A DNA stretch of 6,236 bases from Phycisphaerae bacterium (GCA_029260155.1 JAJDDU010000024.1:1-6236); one strand, 5' to 3'. Positions 1 through 5,980 are shown, numbered from the stretch's first letter. The notes: generated by a model not told the origin, from the sequence alone. Program-made: numbers and translations.

Positions 1-228
1 GCCGTGGAGTCCTCAATACACCCGCCTGCGCATTCTCTTCTTTCGCACGGCGGCCATGTCGGTAAGTGGTCTCTTCACCTGTCCGACGGTCAACGATGGA
101 AACTGCAATTCGAGGAGATCGAGGATATGCATCGAGCGATACGGTTGCTTCCGCCGCTGCTGGGCGACAGGTTGGCCATTCATACCGTTTGGAATGAGAA
201 CAAGGGTGCGTACGAGGCCACATCGTAG
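1..228 (+). CDS. 3' part of an unrecognised protein (partial at left edge)
   Basis: The frame is open from the first base of the window and ends at TAG 226-228, giving 75 codons; a GTG at position 4 could be a start but no ribosome binding site can be seen because the sequence begins there, so it is more safely read as the C-terminal part of a longer gene. The peptide has a plausible globular pattern: a strand-like stretch WSLHLSDGQRWKLQFEE, then a helix-like stretch around IEDMHRAIRLLPPLL, then DRLAIHTVWN and a short polar tail. No signal peptide, membrane segment or catalytic motif is visible. I do not recognise the family and give no function. It lies about 260 bases upstream of an IS1380 remnant in the same direction. 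It could also be a chance open frame; the amino-acid pattern argues mildly for a real one. Confidence 0.45.
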   Translation, partial: AVESSIHPPAHSLLSHGGHVGKWSLHLSDGQRWKLQFEEIEDMHRAIRLLPPLLGDRLAIHTVWNENKGAYEATS

Positions 229-489
229 GCGACGCGGGGAGCGCGCGGTGCCCCGGCGTCGTGTTCCCCCACCGCTGAAGCGATGGGCTACCCGGCCATT
301 TGTCTCGCATTGTGGAGCAGTACTGCGAGTGAGCTTGCACGGGCGCCGACCGGAGTCAATGCCATTGACGCACCATGGGGCAGACTGGGTTAATCCCGGA
401 TTTCCCAAATGGATTGGTCGTGATGGTATGATGCGTGCCAGTTTTCCCTGTGATTCAAGGGTCCCCGGCCATATTGACTGGGGCATCCA
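229..489. other. Intergenic region, no gene seen
   Basis: Between the left-edge reading frame and the transposase remnant no frame gives a convincing protein. Overlapping open frames here, including one on the minus strand spanning roughly 13-513, have Arg/Pro/Ser-rich low-information translations typical of shadows. If the IS1380 remnant was once complete, its left inverted repeat should lie in this stretch, but no matching right end exists in the window to identify it by. Confidence 0.5.
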
Positions 490-809
490 ATGGGTGACGG
501 CGAAAACAATCACTTCGTGTTCAGTTTGACGGCAGACTCAAACTCCGGTTCCACGGAGCGAAGATCACGAGCGACGCGGGCTTGCTTGCGTTTCGTGAAT
601 TGGATGAAGCATTCCGTTTGACGGAGAACGCCAGCGCAGTACTGTCAGACCCGCGTCATGGCAAGAATACGCAGCACACGTTGTTGGCCATGCTGCGCCA
701 AGAGATCTCTAGACGGCTGGCTGCGTATGAGGATGTCAATGACGCAGAGCGCTTGCGCGTCGATCCCGCGATGGGCCGCGTTGTGGGTGGCCGGGCGAAA
801 AGTCGGTGA
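490..809 (+). pseudogene. IS1380-family transposase, N-terminal remnant (frameshifted and truncated)
   Basis: In the frame of 498-809 the translation contains RVQFDGRLKLRFHGAKITSD, then AGLLAFRELDEAFRLT, LSDPRHGKNTQHTLLAMLRQ, AYEDVNDAERLRVDPAM and VVGGRA. This order is the N-terminal region of IS1380-group DDE transposases (Transposase DDE domain group 1) as I know the family, which normally run to about 400-450 residues. The frame has no ATG or GTG: the natural start appears to be ATG 490 in another frame (MGDGENNHF). Joining the two needs a one-base change near 514-518, as if a C had been lost before CGTGTTCAG. The frame then stops at TGA 807-809, right after VVGGRAKSR, where the family continues into the catalytic domain. 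The catalytic Asp/Glu residues are therefore absent. Reading past this stop in the same frame gives a short peptide ending at TGA 900-902 (containing KRDGIVVLDASEGRIGRLK) whose origin I cannot assign. The element is dead and probably old; the family call is strong, the exact boundaries are not. Confidence 0.8.
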
Positions 810-1084
810 TTCGAGTGGGGGCTCAAGGTTGATGCTGCGCCGAAACGGGACGGAATCGTTGTTCTTGACGCGTCAGAGGGCAGGATTGGCAGGTTGAAGT
901 GAGGAAACGGGCGTGGTCTTCGGCGACGGAGGCCGTTTTGCGTTTAATCAAGCAGGCCGCTCGGGTAGTTTGGCCCCTTGCAGTTTGGTACCTGGGAAAC
1001 GTCGGGACAACAGGCCCGGCTACCCGGAGGCCGCCTAAATCGTCACGATTCTCGAGAGCCCAGTCGCGCAAAACCCCCTTGCCA
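810..1084. other. Non-coding stretch after the transposase remnant
   Basis: No convincing gene. It holds the tail of the decayed transposon region up to about 902 and the first copy of an intergenic repeat that recurs upstream of the second secreted-protein gene. Short open frames here have low-complexity Arg-rich translations. Confidence 0.5.
922..1005 (+). repeat. Diverged intergenic repeat, copy 1
   Basis: This 84-base stretch aligns without gaps to 5626-5709. By eye 60 of 84 positions are identical. The first 47 bases are best preserved (38 of 47: GGCGACGGA, CCGTTTTG, AGCAGGCCG) and the last 13 (TGGGAAACGTCGG against TGGGAAATGTCGG) differ by one base; the middle 24 are poorly conserved. 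It lies 417 bases before ATG 1339. Neither copy sits in a plausible coding frame. It could be a decayed mobile or repetitive element, or a shared upstream region inherited by related secreted-protein genes. Confidence 0.6.
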
Positions 1085-1115
1085 TTGCGTGGTCGTGTTC
1101 GGTAGACTGTATTAT
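1085..1115 (+). promoter_or_regulatory. Candidate sigma70-type promoter for the metallopeptidase gene
   Basis: TTGCGT at 1085-1090 and TATTAT at 1110-1115 are separated by 19 bases, slightly longer than the optimum, in a local AT-rich patch within GC-rich sequence. An alternative -35, TTGCCA at 1079-1084, is too far away. If used, transcription would begin near 1122 and produce a leader of roughly 217 bases that contains the small hairpin and the large palindrome. Planctomycete promoter consensus sequences are poorly known to me, so this stays tentative. Confidence 0.3.
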
Positions 1116-1135
1116 GCAAGGGGAAAAGACTCACT

Positions 1136-1150
1136 CGGGCTAGCAGCCCG
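1136..1150 (+). other. Small perfect hairpin in the leader
   Basis: CGGGCT at 1136-1141 and AGCCCG at 1145-1150 form a perfect 6-bp stem around a three-base AGC loop. It is not followed by a T run, so it is unlikely to be an intrinsic terminator. It precedes the large palindrome by 16 bases and would be part of the same leader RNA. Confidence 0.5.
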
Positions 1151-1166
1151 TGGCAAAAGCCAATTT

Positions 1167-1278
1167 GTTCAGAAGCGGTCCTTTCGCACCGGCTCTTCGT
1201 TGGCGAAACTCAACGAATCTCCCTGATTCGCTTCCGTTTCGCCGCCTCGACTCGGCACGAAACGCCGCGCTTCTGAAC
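1167..1278. repeat. 112-base imperfect palindrome (long stem-loop) upstream of the metallopeptidase gene
   Basis: The two halves are imperfect reverse complements. From outside in: GTTCAGAAGCG (1167-1177) pairs with CGCTTCTGAAC (1268-1278); TTTCG (1182-1186) with CGAAA (1258-1262); CCG (1189-1191) with CGG (1253-1255); GGCGAAAC (1202-1209) with GTTTCGCC (1236-1243); CGAATC (1214-1219) with GATTCG (1225-1230); the loop is TCCCT (1220-1224). By eye about 40 of 55 aligned positions of the arms match. It ends 48 bases before the GGAGG ribosome binding site. No T tract follows, so a terminator is unlikely. It may act as an RNA leader structure, a DNA cruciform, or be a decayed inverted duplication or miniature element; I see no target-site duplication at its edges. 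Confidence 0.75.
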
Positions 1279-1326
1279 GGAAAGCACTTTCACCACGGGC
1301 TGCCAGATGTCCGACCAAGAATCCGT

Positions 1327-1331
1327 GGAGG
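1327..1331 (+). promoter_or_regulatory. Ribosome binding site that fixes the start at 1339
   Basis: GGAGG at 1327-1331 is separated by seven bases from ATG 1339. The reading frame is open further upstream to GTG 1150, but that codon has no such site, and the extra 63 residues would place a charged non-signal sequence in front of a clear signal peptide and would read through the long palindrome. Confidence 0.85.
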
Positions 1332-1338
1332 TCGAGCG

Positions 1339-4300
1339 ATGACGCAAGCTCACGTGCGATTGACTTTTCTCGTAGCTTTTGGTTGGTGTGCATGGCCCAC
1401 GAGCGGTGAGCAACTGCCAAGTGCGCCAATGCCAGACCCGGAGGCGCACCGTCCGGCGGATCAACACTCGCTGGAGAAACCGTCCGCAGAATGCAGCACC
1501 GTCCTCACGCTGCGCGATCAGGTGTCGATGAATCAAAACCGGACGGCGGGCCTTTATGACCTGCCGGCAAACCTCGGTGGCGGCACTTCGTATGTGCCGA
1601 TCTCGTTTCACATCGTCCGGACATCTGACGGCACTGGCGGGCTCGATCCGACTCTCCTGTGCGACGCCATGGACGCAATCAACACGCGGTTTCTCGGCAC
1701 GCAAATTGAATTCTACTTCGCCCCACCGATCGACTACATCGATAGCGACCTCTATTTCGAAGACACAGGTAGCCTGGCGGCTCCCCTGCTCTTCGTCAAC
1801 GTGGTTGCGGATGCGATTAACGTCTACTTCTTACCCGACCTTAGCGTGTGTGGTCGGTCGACATTCACAACGAGCGGCCCCCAGGGCATCATCATGAATA
1901 ACGGGTGCATGCCGCCAGACGCTCCCTCGACCCTTCCGCATGAAATCGGCCACTACTTTGATCTCCTTCACACACACGAGACGGCAAACGGGAGCGAGCT
2001 GGTCGTGCGACCGCCGGACCCCACCGCCAACTGCACCGCGGCGGGCGATCTTCTCTGCGATACGCCGGCTGATCCTGGACTTGGCAGTTCTGTGACGCCT
2101 TACCCAAGCTGCGCCTACACCGGCACGTCAGTGGACCAACAGGGTCAGCCGTATGTCCCGGATACGAGAAACCTGATGTCGTACGCGCCGAGTGACTGTC
2201 GGGATTCAATGTCCTCGGAGCAGCGCAGTCTTGCGCTTGCGACGCTCCTAAACCACAGGCCCGAGTTGATCCATGCCGCCGTGCCGTCTGATACCGATTG
2301 CAACGTCAACGGCATCACGGACATCTGCGACACGTCGACTGGAACAAGTACAGACTGCAACGGCAATGGCATTCCCGATGAGTGTATCGCGTTCGAACCG
2401 GACTGTGACCTGAACGGCATCCCCGACGCATGCGAGTTCGTCGATTGCAACGGCAACTGCATCGCCGACGACACCGACATTTCCGGCGGTAGCAGCGCCG
2501 ATTGTAACGCCAACGGTGTTCCAGACGACTGTGAAAACGACTGCAACGACAACGGGCAGGCAGATGGTTGCGACATCACCGACGACATAAGCGCTGACAC
2601 CGACGGAAACGGTGTCCCCGACGAGTGCCAAACAGTCCATCACGTCCCAGCGACCTACGCCACCATCCAACTGGCAATTGATGCGGCAGCAGACCTTGAC
2701 ATCGTGATGGTCGCACCGGGCGTCTACCTGGAGAATATCAGCATCATCGGCAAGTCAGTCTCACTAGTCTCCTCTGACGGGCCGGCCAATACGATACTCG
2801 ACGGCTACGAAAACGGGACGGTTGTTGCTATCGACGACGCGGGTCTGTCGGTCCTGTCCGGATTCACGATAACGAACGGATATGGGACGTTTGGTCTCGG
2901 TGGCGGTGTCGACTTCAGGAACTGTTCGCTGATCATCCGAAATTGCCGGATAGTCAATAACAATGCTGTCGAGCACGGAGGAGGCCTGGAGGGCCGCAGC
3001 GGTTTTTTGACAATGCAGGTATGCGAAATCAGTGGAAACCGTGCCACTGCGAACTTTATTGCCTTCGGGGCCGGGGCCAACATAACCAACTGTAGAGTCG
3101 AGATATCTAACTGTCTGATCACTGACAATCAGATTGTCGCCCCGGATACTCTGGGAGGTGGCGGGCTCCGGCTCTCTGTCATCAGCGGGTTCATTCGGCA
3201 TACTACGATCGCAGGCAACTCCGCCCCGGAGGGCGGCGGCGTGTACTTGAACAGTGGCGCGATGCTGTTTGATCACACGATCATCTACGGTAATTCCGGA
3301 TTGCAGATGGAAGGAACGGGTAATGCGACGATTCGTTATTCCATCATCCCCGGATGGACGTCGGGAGAGGGAAACAGCGATGCCGACCCGCTCTTCGTTG
3401 ACCCGGCCGGTGGGGATTACCATCTCGGCCCCGACTCGCCCGCGGTCGATGCCGGTGATCCCGCCTTCACCGCCTCGGCCGGTGAGACGGACTACGACGG
3501 CGATCCTCGCGTGCTCCGTGGGATCGCCGACATCGGAGCTGACGAATTCGCCGCTGATTGCAACGGCAATGGCGTGCCGGACTACCAGGACATCGCCGAT
3601 TTGACCACTCCGGACATTGACGGCAACGGCGTGCCCGACACGTGCGAAGACTGCGACGGCAATGGTCTGCCTGACGGACTCGACATAGCCCAGGGAACGC
3701 ACCAGGACTGCAACGGCAACAGCGTCCCCGACGAATGTGATATCGCTGCCGCACCCAGCAGCGATTGCAACTCCAACGGGTTGCCCGACGAATGCGAGTT
3801 CGCGGATTGCAACGGTAACTGCGTGCCGGACACGTTGGATATCGGAGGCGGAGGCAGCGACGATTGCAATTCCAATGCAGTGCCGGACGAATGCGAAGAT
3901 TGCGACGCCAATGGCACGGCGGACGAGTGCGACATCGCCGACGGCCTAGTGGAAGACCGTGACGGGAACGGGACGCCGGACGTATGTCAGGTCCATCGGT
4001 TCGTACCTACGGAGTACGCCACGATCCAGAGCGCCATTGACGCTGCCGTCGATGGCGAGATCGTCGAAGTGACGGCCGGCATCTACCCGGAGAACCTCCT
4101 CATTTTCGGGAAGCAGATCATGTTGCGTGCTCCCGACGGCCCCGGGGTGACAACCATCGACGGTGGTCAACTAGGAAGTGTTCTCGCTTATAGTGGTACG
4201 GAATCCGCAGTCCTTGAAGGGTTCACGATAACCAACGGCACGGGAAGAAACTGGGAAATACTCCTTGTGGGTGGCGGTCTATACTCTGTTGACAGTAACC

Positions 4301-5262
4301 TAGTTGTTCGAGACTGTGTCGTTCAAGGGAACACGCTATCCGCCTGGTTCACCAGCGGCGCTGGCATTTTTGTTAGTCGCGGCAACCTGACGGTCCTGAA
4401 CTGCCAGGTTCGACAGAATATGATCTTCGGCAGTATCGGGTTAGGCGCCGGCATAGCCTGCAGAGATAGCGCGGTTGTCGTTCGCAACTCGACAATAACA
4501 GAGAATGAAAACAATGGGACTGACGAGTTCTTGGGTGGCGTCGGTGGAGGCATGCATTTTCTCAACAGCGACCCGGTATCCATCCGCAACTGCACGATCG
4601 CCCACAATGTGGCTACGAGTTTCGGAACCGGGGTGTATTGGACCACGTCGGATCTCACTATGGCAAGTTGCATCGTGCACGGCAATTCACCCGGATCCAT
4701 AGTAGAGATGCAGGGAACCGCGTTCTCGCTGAATGCCAGCTACAGTAACATCGGCGGCGGCTGGGCTGGAACGGAGAACACTGATGTCGATCCCCTGTTC
4801 GTCGATCCCGCCGGCGGCGATTTCCACATTCAGGAGATATCGCCGTGCGTTGACACTGGAGACCCTGCGCTCGTCGTCGAAGCTGGCGAGACCGATATCG
4901 ACGGCGACCTTCGAATCCTTGACGGACGGGTCGACAAGGGTGCGGATGAATTCGCGGCATGCGGAGACTTCACCTGCTCGGAGGGCGAGAGCCGGTGCAA
5001 TTGCCCGTCAGATTGCGGCGACGCACCCTCCCAGGAGACCCCAAGTGCGACATGTAGCGACGGCGCCGACAACGACTGCGATGGGCTGATGGACTGTGCC
5101 GACACCGACTGCCACGCCGACCCCGCTTGCCTTGCTTCGATCCCAACCATGGCGACCTGGGGGCTGGCAGTCATGACTCTGGTCCTGCTTACTGCGGGAA
5201 CAATCATCATGCATCGAGACACGAGAAGGCAACTCGCTGGTAGTAGCGAACAAATCGCGTGA
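1339..5262 (+). CDS. Secreted M43-like metallopeptidase with duplicated calcium-loop/beta-helix units and IPTM-CTERM anchor
   Basis: This is a 1307-residue exported protein, predicted to be a surface-attached zinc endopeptidase with long adhesive or structural repeats; the substrate is unknown. Residues 1-24 look like a signal peptide (LTFLVAFGWCAW core, likely cut near TSG/EQ). Residues about 80-300 fit peptidase family M43 (pappalysin/cytophagalysin group): INVYFLPDL, the zinc motif HEIGHYFDLLH at 201-211 (ligands H201, H205, H211; catalytic E202), CDTP at 240-243 and the Met-turn NLMSY at 278-282. Cysteines 171, 190, 232, 240, 258 and 287 suggest disulfides, and C52 ahead of the domain could be a cysteine-switch residue (inference). 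Seven calcium-loop repeats follow (318-431), then a right-handed beta-helix (433-737, starting YATIQLAIDAA), nine more repeats (740-884) and a second helix (885-1205). A Cys-rich region 1208-1264 contains CNCPSDCG and DGADNDCDG, like MopE-type metal-binding motifs. IPTMATWG at 1268-1275, a hydrophobic stretch 1276-1291 and HRDTRR form an IPTL-CTERM-type sorting signal, processed by an exosortase-like system in known families. The usual Gly of the zinc motif is Asp208. It is likely monocistronic. Confidence 0.88.
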   Translation: MTQAHVRLTFLVAFGWCAWPTSGEQLPSAPMPDPEAHRPADQHSLEKPSAECSTVLTLRDQVSMNQNRTAGLYDLPANLGGGTSYVPISFHIVRTSDGTGGLDPTLLCDAMDAINTRFLGTQIEFYFAPPIDYIDSDLYFEDTGSLAAPLLFVNVVADAINVYFLPDLSVCGRSTFTTSGPQGIIMNNGCMPPDAPSTLPHEIGHYFDLLHTHETANGSELVVRPPDPTANCTAAGDLLCDTPADPGLGSSVTPYPSCAYTGTSVDQQGQPYVPDTRNLMSYAPSDCRDSMSSEQRSLALATLLNHRPELIHAAVPSDTDCNVNGITDICDTSTGTSTDCNGNGIPDECIAFEPDCDLNGIPDACEFVDCNGNCIADDTDISGGSSADCNANGVPDDCENDCNDNGQADGCDITDDISADTDGNGVPDECQTVHHVPATYATIQLAIDAAADLDIVMVAPGVYLENISIIGKSVSLVSSDGPANTILDGYENGTVVAIDDAGLSVLSGFTITNGYGTFGLGGGVDFRNCSLIIRNCRIVNNNAVEHGGGLEGRSGFLTMQVCEISGNRATANFIAFGAGANITNCRVEISNCLITDNQIVAPDTLGGGGLRLSVISGFIRHTTIAGNSAPEGGGVYLNSGAMLFDHTIIYGNSGLQMEGTGNATIRYSIIPGWTSGEGNSDADPLFVDPAGGDYHLGPDSPAVDAGDPAFTASAGETDYDGDPRVLRGIADIGADEFAADCNGNGVPDYQDIADLTTPDIDGNGVPDTCEDCDGNGLPDGLDIAQGTHQDCNGNSVPDECDIAAAPSSDCNSNGLPDECEFADCNGNCVPDTLDIGGGGSDDCNSNAVPDECEDCDANGTADECDIADGLVEDRDGNGTPDVCQVHRFVPTEYATIQSAIDAAVDGEIVEVTAGIYPENLLIFGKQIMLRAPDGPGVTTIDGGQLGSVLAYSGTESAVLEGFTITNGTGRNWEILLVGGGLYSVDSNLVVRDCVVQGNTLSAWFTSGAGIFVSRGNLTVLNCQVRQNMIFGSIGLGAGIACRDSAVVVRNSTITENENNGTDEFLGGVGGGMHFLNSDPVSIRNCTIAHNVATSFGTGVYWTTSDLTMASCIVHGNSPGSIVEMQGTAFSLNASYSNIGGGWAGTENTDVDPLFVDPAGGDFHIQEISPCVDTGDPALVVEAGETDIDGDLRILDGRVDKGADEFAACGDFTCSEGESRCNCPSDCGDAPSQETPSATCSDGADNDCDGLMDCADTDCHADPACLASIPTMATWGLAVMTLVLLTAGTIIMHRDTRRQLAGSSEQIA
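2290..2631 (+). repeat. Calcium-loop repeat block 1 (7 units, residues 318-431)
   Basis: Seven loops of the form D-C-N/D-x-N-G-x-x-D-x-C are visible, for example DCNVNGITDIC, DCNGNGIPDEC, DCDLNGIPDAC, DCNANGVPDDC and DTDGNGVPDEC; one unit has NGNC in place of NGNG. The acidic/Asn spacing matches EF-hand-like loops of dockerin and thrombospondin type 3 repeats. Spacing is irregular, with short linkers, so at DNA level it is a degenerate repeat rather than an exact tandem array. It joins the peptidase domain to beta-helix 1. Confidence 0.85.
2290..3549 (+). repeat. Internal duplication, unit 1 (calcium block plus beta-helix, residues 318-737)
   Basis: Unit 1 runs from the first calcium loop through beta-helix 1 and ends in DIGADEF. 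It shares with the unit ending at 4953, in the same order: YATIQxAIDAA, a GxYxEN phrase, DGP, GFTITNG, several GGG-x turns, DPLFVDPAGGD, the VDAGDPA/VDTGDPA phrase, ETDxDGD and GADEF. The helix is rich in Asn, Gly and hydrophobic strand residues, as in pectate-lyase-like parallel beta-helices. DNA identity is low outside these phrases, so the duplication is old or was built by domain shuffling. Confidence 0.75.
3556..3990 (+). repeat. Calcium-loop repeat block 2 (9 units, residues 740-884)
   Basis: Nine loops resemble those in block 1: DCNGNGVPDYQ, DIDGNGVPDTC, DCDGNGLPDGL, DCNGNSVPDEC, DCNSNGLPDEC, DCNGNCVPDTL, DCNSNAVPDEC, DCDANGTADEC and DRDGNGTPDVC. The phrase E-F-x-DCNGNC-x-x-D occurs in both blocks at comparable places, so the block itself was duplicated with its beta-helix. 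It links beta-helix 1 to beta-helix 2. Confidence 0.85.
3556..4953 (+). repeat. Internal duplication, unit 2 (calcium block plus beta-helix, residues 740-1205)
   Basis: Second copy of the module, about 46 residues longer than the first, mostly from two additional calcium loops and some longer helix turns. It starts its helix with YATIQSAIDAA (893-903) and closes with VDTGDPA, ETDIDGD and GADEF. The two copies sit end to end with only a couple of residues between them. Confidence 0.75.
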
Positions 5263-5284
5263 CCGTAGCCGGTTGTTTTCGCTA
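5244..5284 (+). terminator. Weak terminator-like structure overlapping the stop codon
   Basis: TAGCGAA at 5244-5250 is the exact reverse complement of TTCGCTA at 5278-5284, and CAA/TTG can extend the stem with a two-base bulge. Nested inside, ACCG (5262-5265) pairs with CGGT (5270-5273) around TAGC and is followed by TGTTTTC. This resembles an intrinsic terminator but has a short inner stem and only a brief T run, and the outer stem begins inside the coding region. Confidence 0.35.
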
Positions 5285-5885
5285 TACCGGGGTGAAGTCA
5301 GCGGGAGCACGAGGCATGCTGGCGGTGTGAGCAGGTCACTCGGAGGAAGCTAGGCTTGTATAGGGCTTGTTTGGGGGTGCCGGTTTTGGCTGCAATCTCG
5401 GTCTATCCGTTTTAGAAGCGAACAGGACGCAGCACGCGTCAAAGATTGTGGGGATCACACACCGCTACGAATCCCGGGATCGAAATATCGGCACTGGAGT
5501 ACTTGCCCTCGGAGGAGTACGGGGACACGTTGTCGGGCATGGAATGGTATTACTCGTAGTGCCTTGGAGTCGCGTCGTGTGAGGCTCGGGGCGCATTCTC
5601 CGCGGCAGGTCCGTCTCAACGGGTTGGCGACGGAGACCGTTTTGGGGTGAAACGAGCAGGCCGTTCAGATAGGGTGACCGCTCAGGGACAGGCAAATGGG
5701 AAATGTCGGTTGGTAGGATACCCGCTTGGAGCCCGACATCTGGGAAACGCCGGCCTGTTGGAGAAATCTGCACCAAAACGCGTCAGGCGGCAAAGAACCT
5801 GCTCAAATCCCCGCGCGATCCGTCCATGTCCTTGCTGTCCGACTGTGTGGGGTTTCGGCAATAGAGTATATCTGTTATCCGTGCT
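5285..5885. other. 600-base intergenic stretch without a gene
   Basis: No frame gives a convincing protein; the longest plus-strand frame (5647-5973) translates to a basic Cys/Arg-rich sequence without family character and its counterpart frame in the other repeat copy is different. The stretch contains the second copy of the intergenic repeat, a partial further match CTGGGAAACGCCGG near 5740, and a 10-bp perfect palindrome ATCCCGGGAT at 5471-5480. Nothing else could be recognised. Confidence 0.55.
5626..5709 (+). repeat. Diverged intergenic repeat, copy 2
   Basis: Partner of 922-1005, ungapped, about 71 percent identical by eye. It lies 369 bases before GTG 5995. Preceding it, GGCAGGT and AACGGG occur in the same order as before copy 1 with different spacing. 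Following it, fragments such as TTCGG-AATAG before an AT-rich element echo the TTCGGTAG before the promoter candidate of the first gene, so the homology may extend over 200 bases or more with gaps. Confidence 0.6.
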
Positions 5886-5915
5886 TTGCATATGGTACAC
5901 TTACCTTTCTATAAA
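5886..5915 (+). promoter_or_regulatory. Candidate sigma70-type promoter for the VCBS-repeat gene
   Basis: TTGCAT (5886-5891) and TATAAA (5910-5915) are 18 bases apart in a clearly AT-rich island running from about 5862 to 5915. Transcription would start near 5922 and give a leader of roughly 70 bases including the perfect hairpin at 5946-5966. Confidence 0.5.
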
Positions 5916-5945
5916 GTGCCGGGTAGTCCGCTCCGCACTGGGAGG

Positions 5946-5966
5946 TGAGGCGACACCCTCGCCTCA
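5946..5966 (+). other. Perfect leader hairpin before the VCBS-repeat gene
   Basis: TGAGGCGA (5946-5953) and TCGCCTCA (5959-5966) form a perfect 8-bp stem around a five-base CACCC loop. It lies 14 bases before the ribosome binding site and 28 bases before the start codon. No T run follows, so a role in mRNA stability or translation is more likely than termination. Confidence 0.6.
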
Positions 5967-5980
5967 ACGGTAAACCACTT

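Noticed and set aside
13..529. Overlapping open frames of 157-166 codons on both strands
   Set aside because: Arg/Pro/Ser-rich translations without domain character; they overlap each other and the better supported left-edge frame and transposase remnant.
1167..1278. The long palindrome as a transcription terminator of an upstream gene
   Set aside because: There is no T run after it, no intact gene just upstream, and it lies between a promoter candidate and a strong ribosome binding site.
1150..1338. 63-codon N-terminal extension of the metallopeptidase frame from GTG 1150
   Set aside because: No ribosome binding site precedes GTG 1150, the extension would read through a long palindrome, and GGAGG plus a good signal peptide support ATG 1339.
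2764..3702. 312-codon open frame on the minus strand
   Set aside because: It lies opposite the calcium-loop and beta-helix coding region; its translation is Val/Arg/Ala-rich with repetitive phrases that mirror the sense-strand repeats, and no ribosome binding site or family motif is visible.
2290..3990. Periodic GATTGCAACGGCAACGG-like DNA repeats as a CRISPR array
   Set aside because: The repeats are in frame, degenerate, unevenly spaced and encode calcium loops; there are no unique spacers of constant length.
5471..5480. 10-bp palindrome ATCCCGGGAT
   Set aside because: Such a short perfect palindrome is not surprising in a GC-rich region of this length, and nothing around it suggests an operator.
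5647..5973. 108-codon open frame in the intergenic gap
   Set aside because: It starts inside the repeat copy, is not preserved as a frame in the other copy, lacks a ribosome binding site and translates to a basic low-information sequence.
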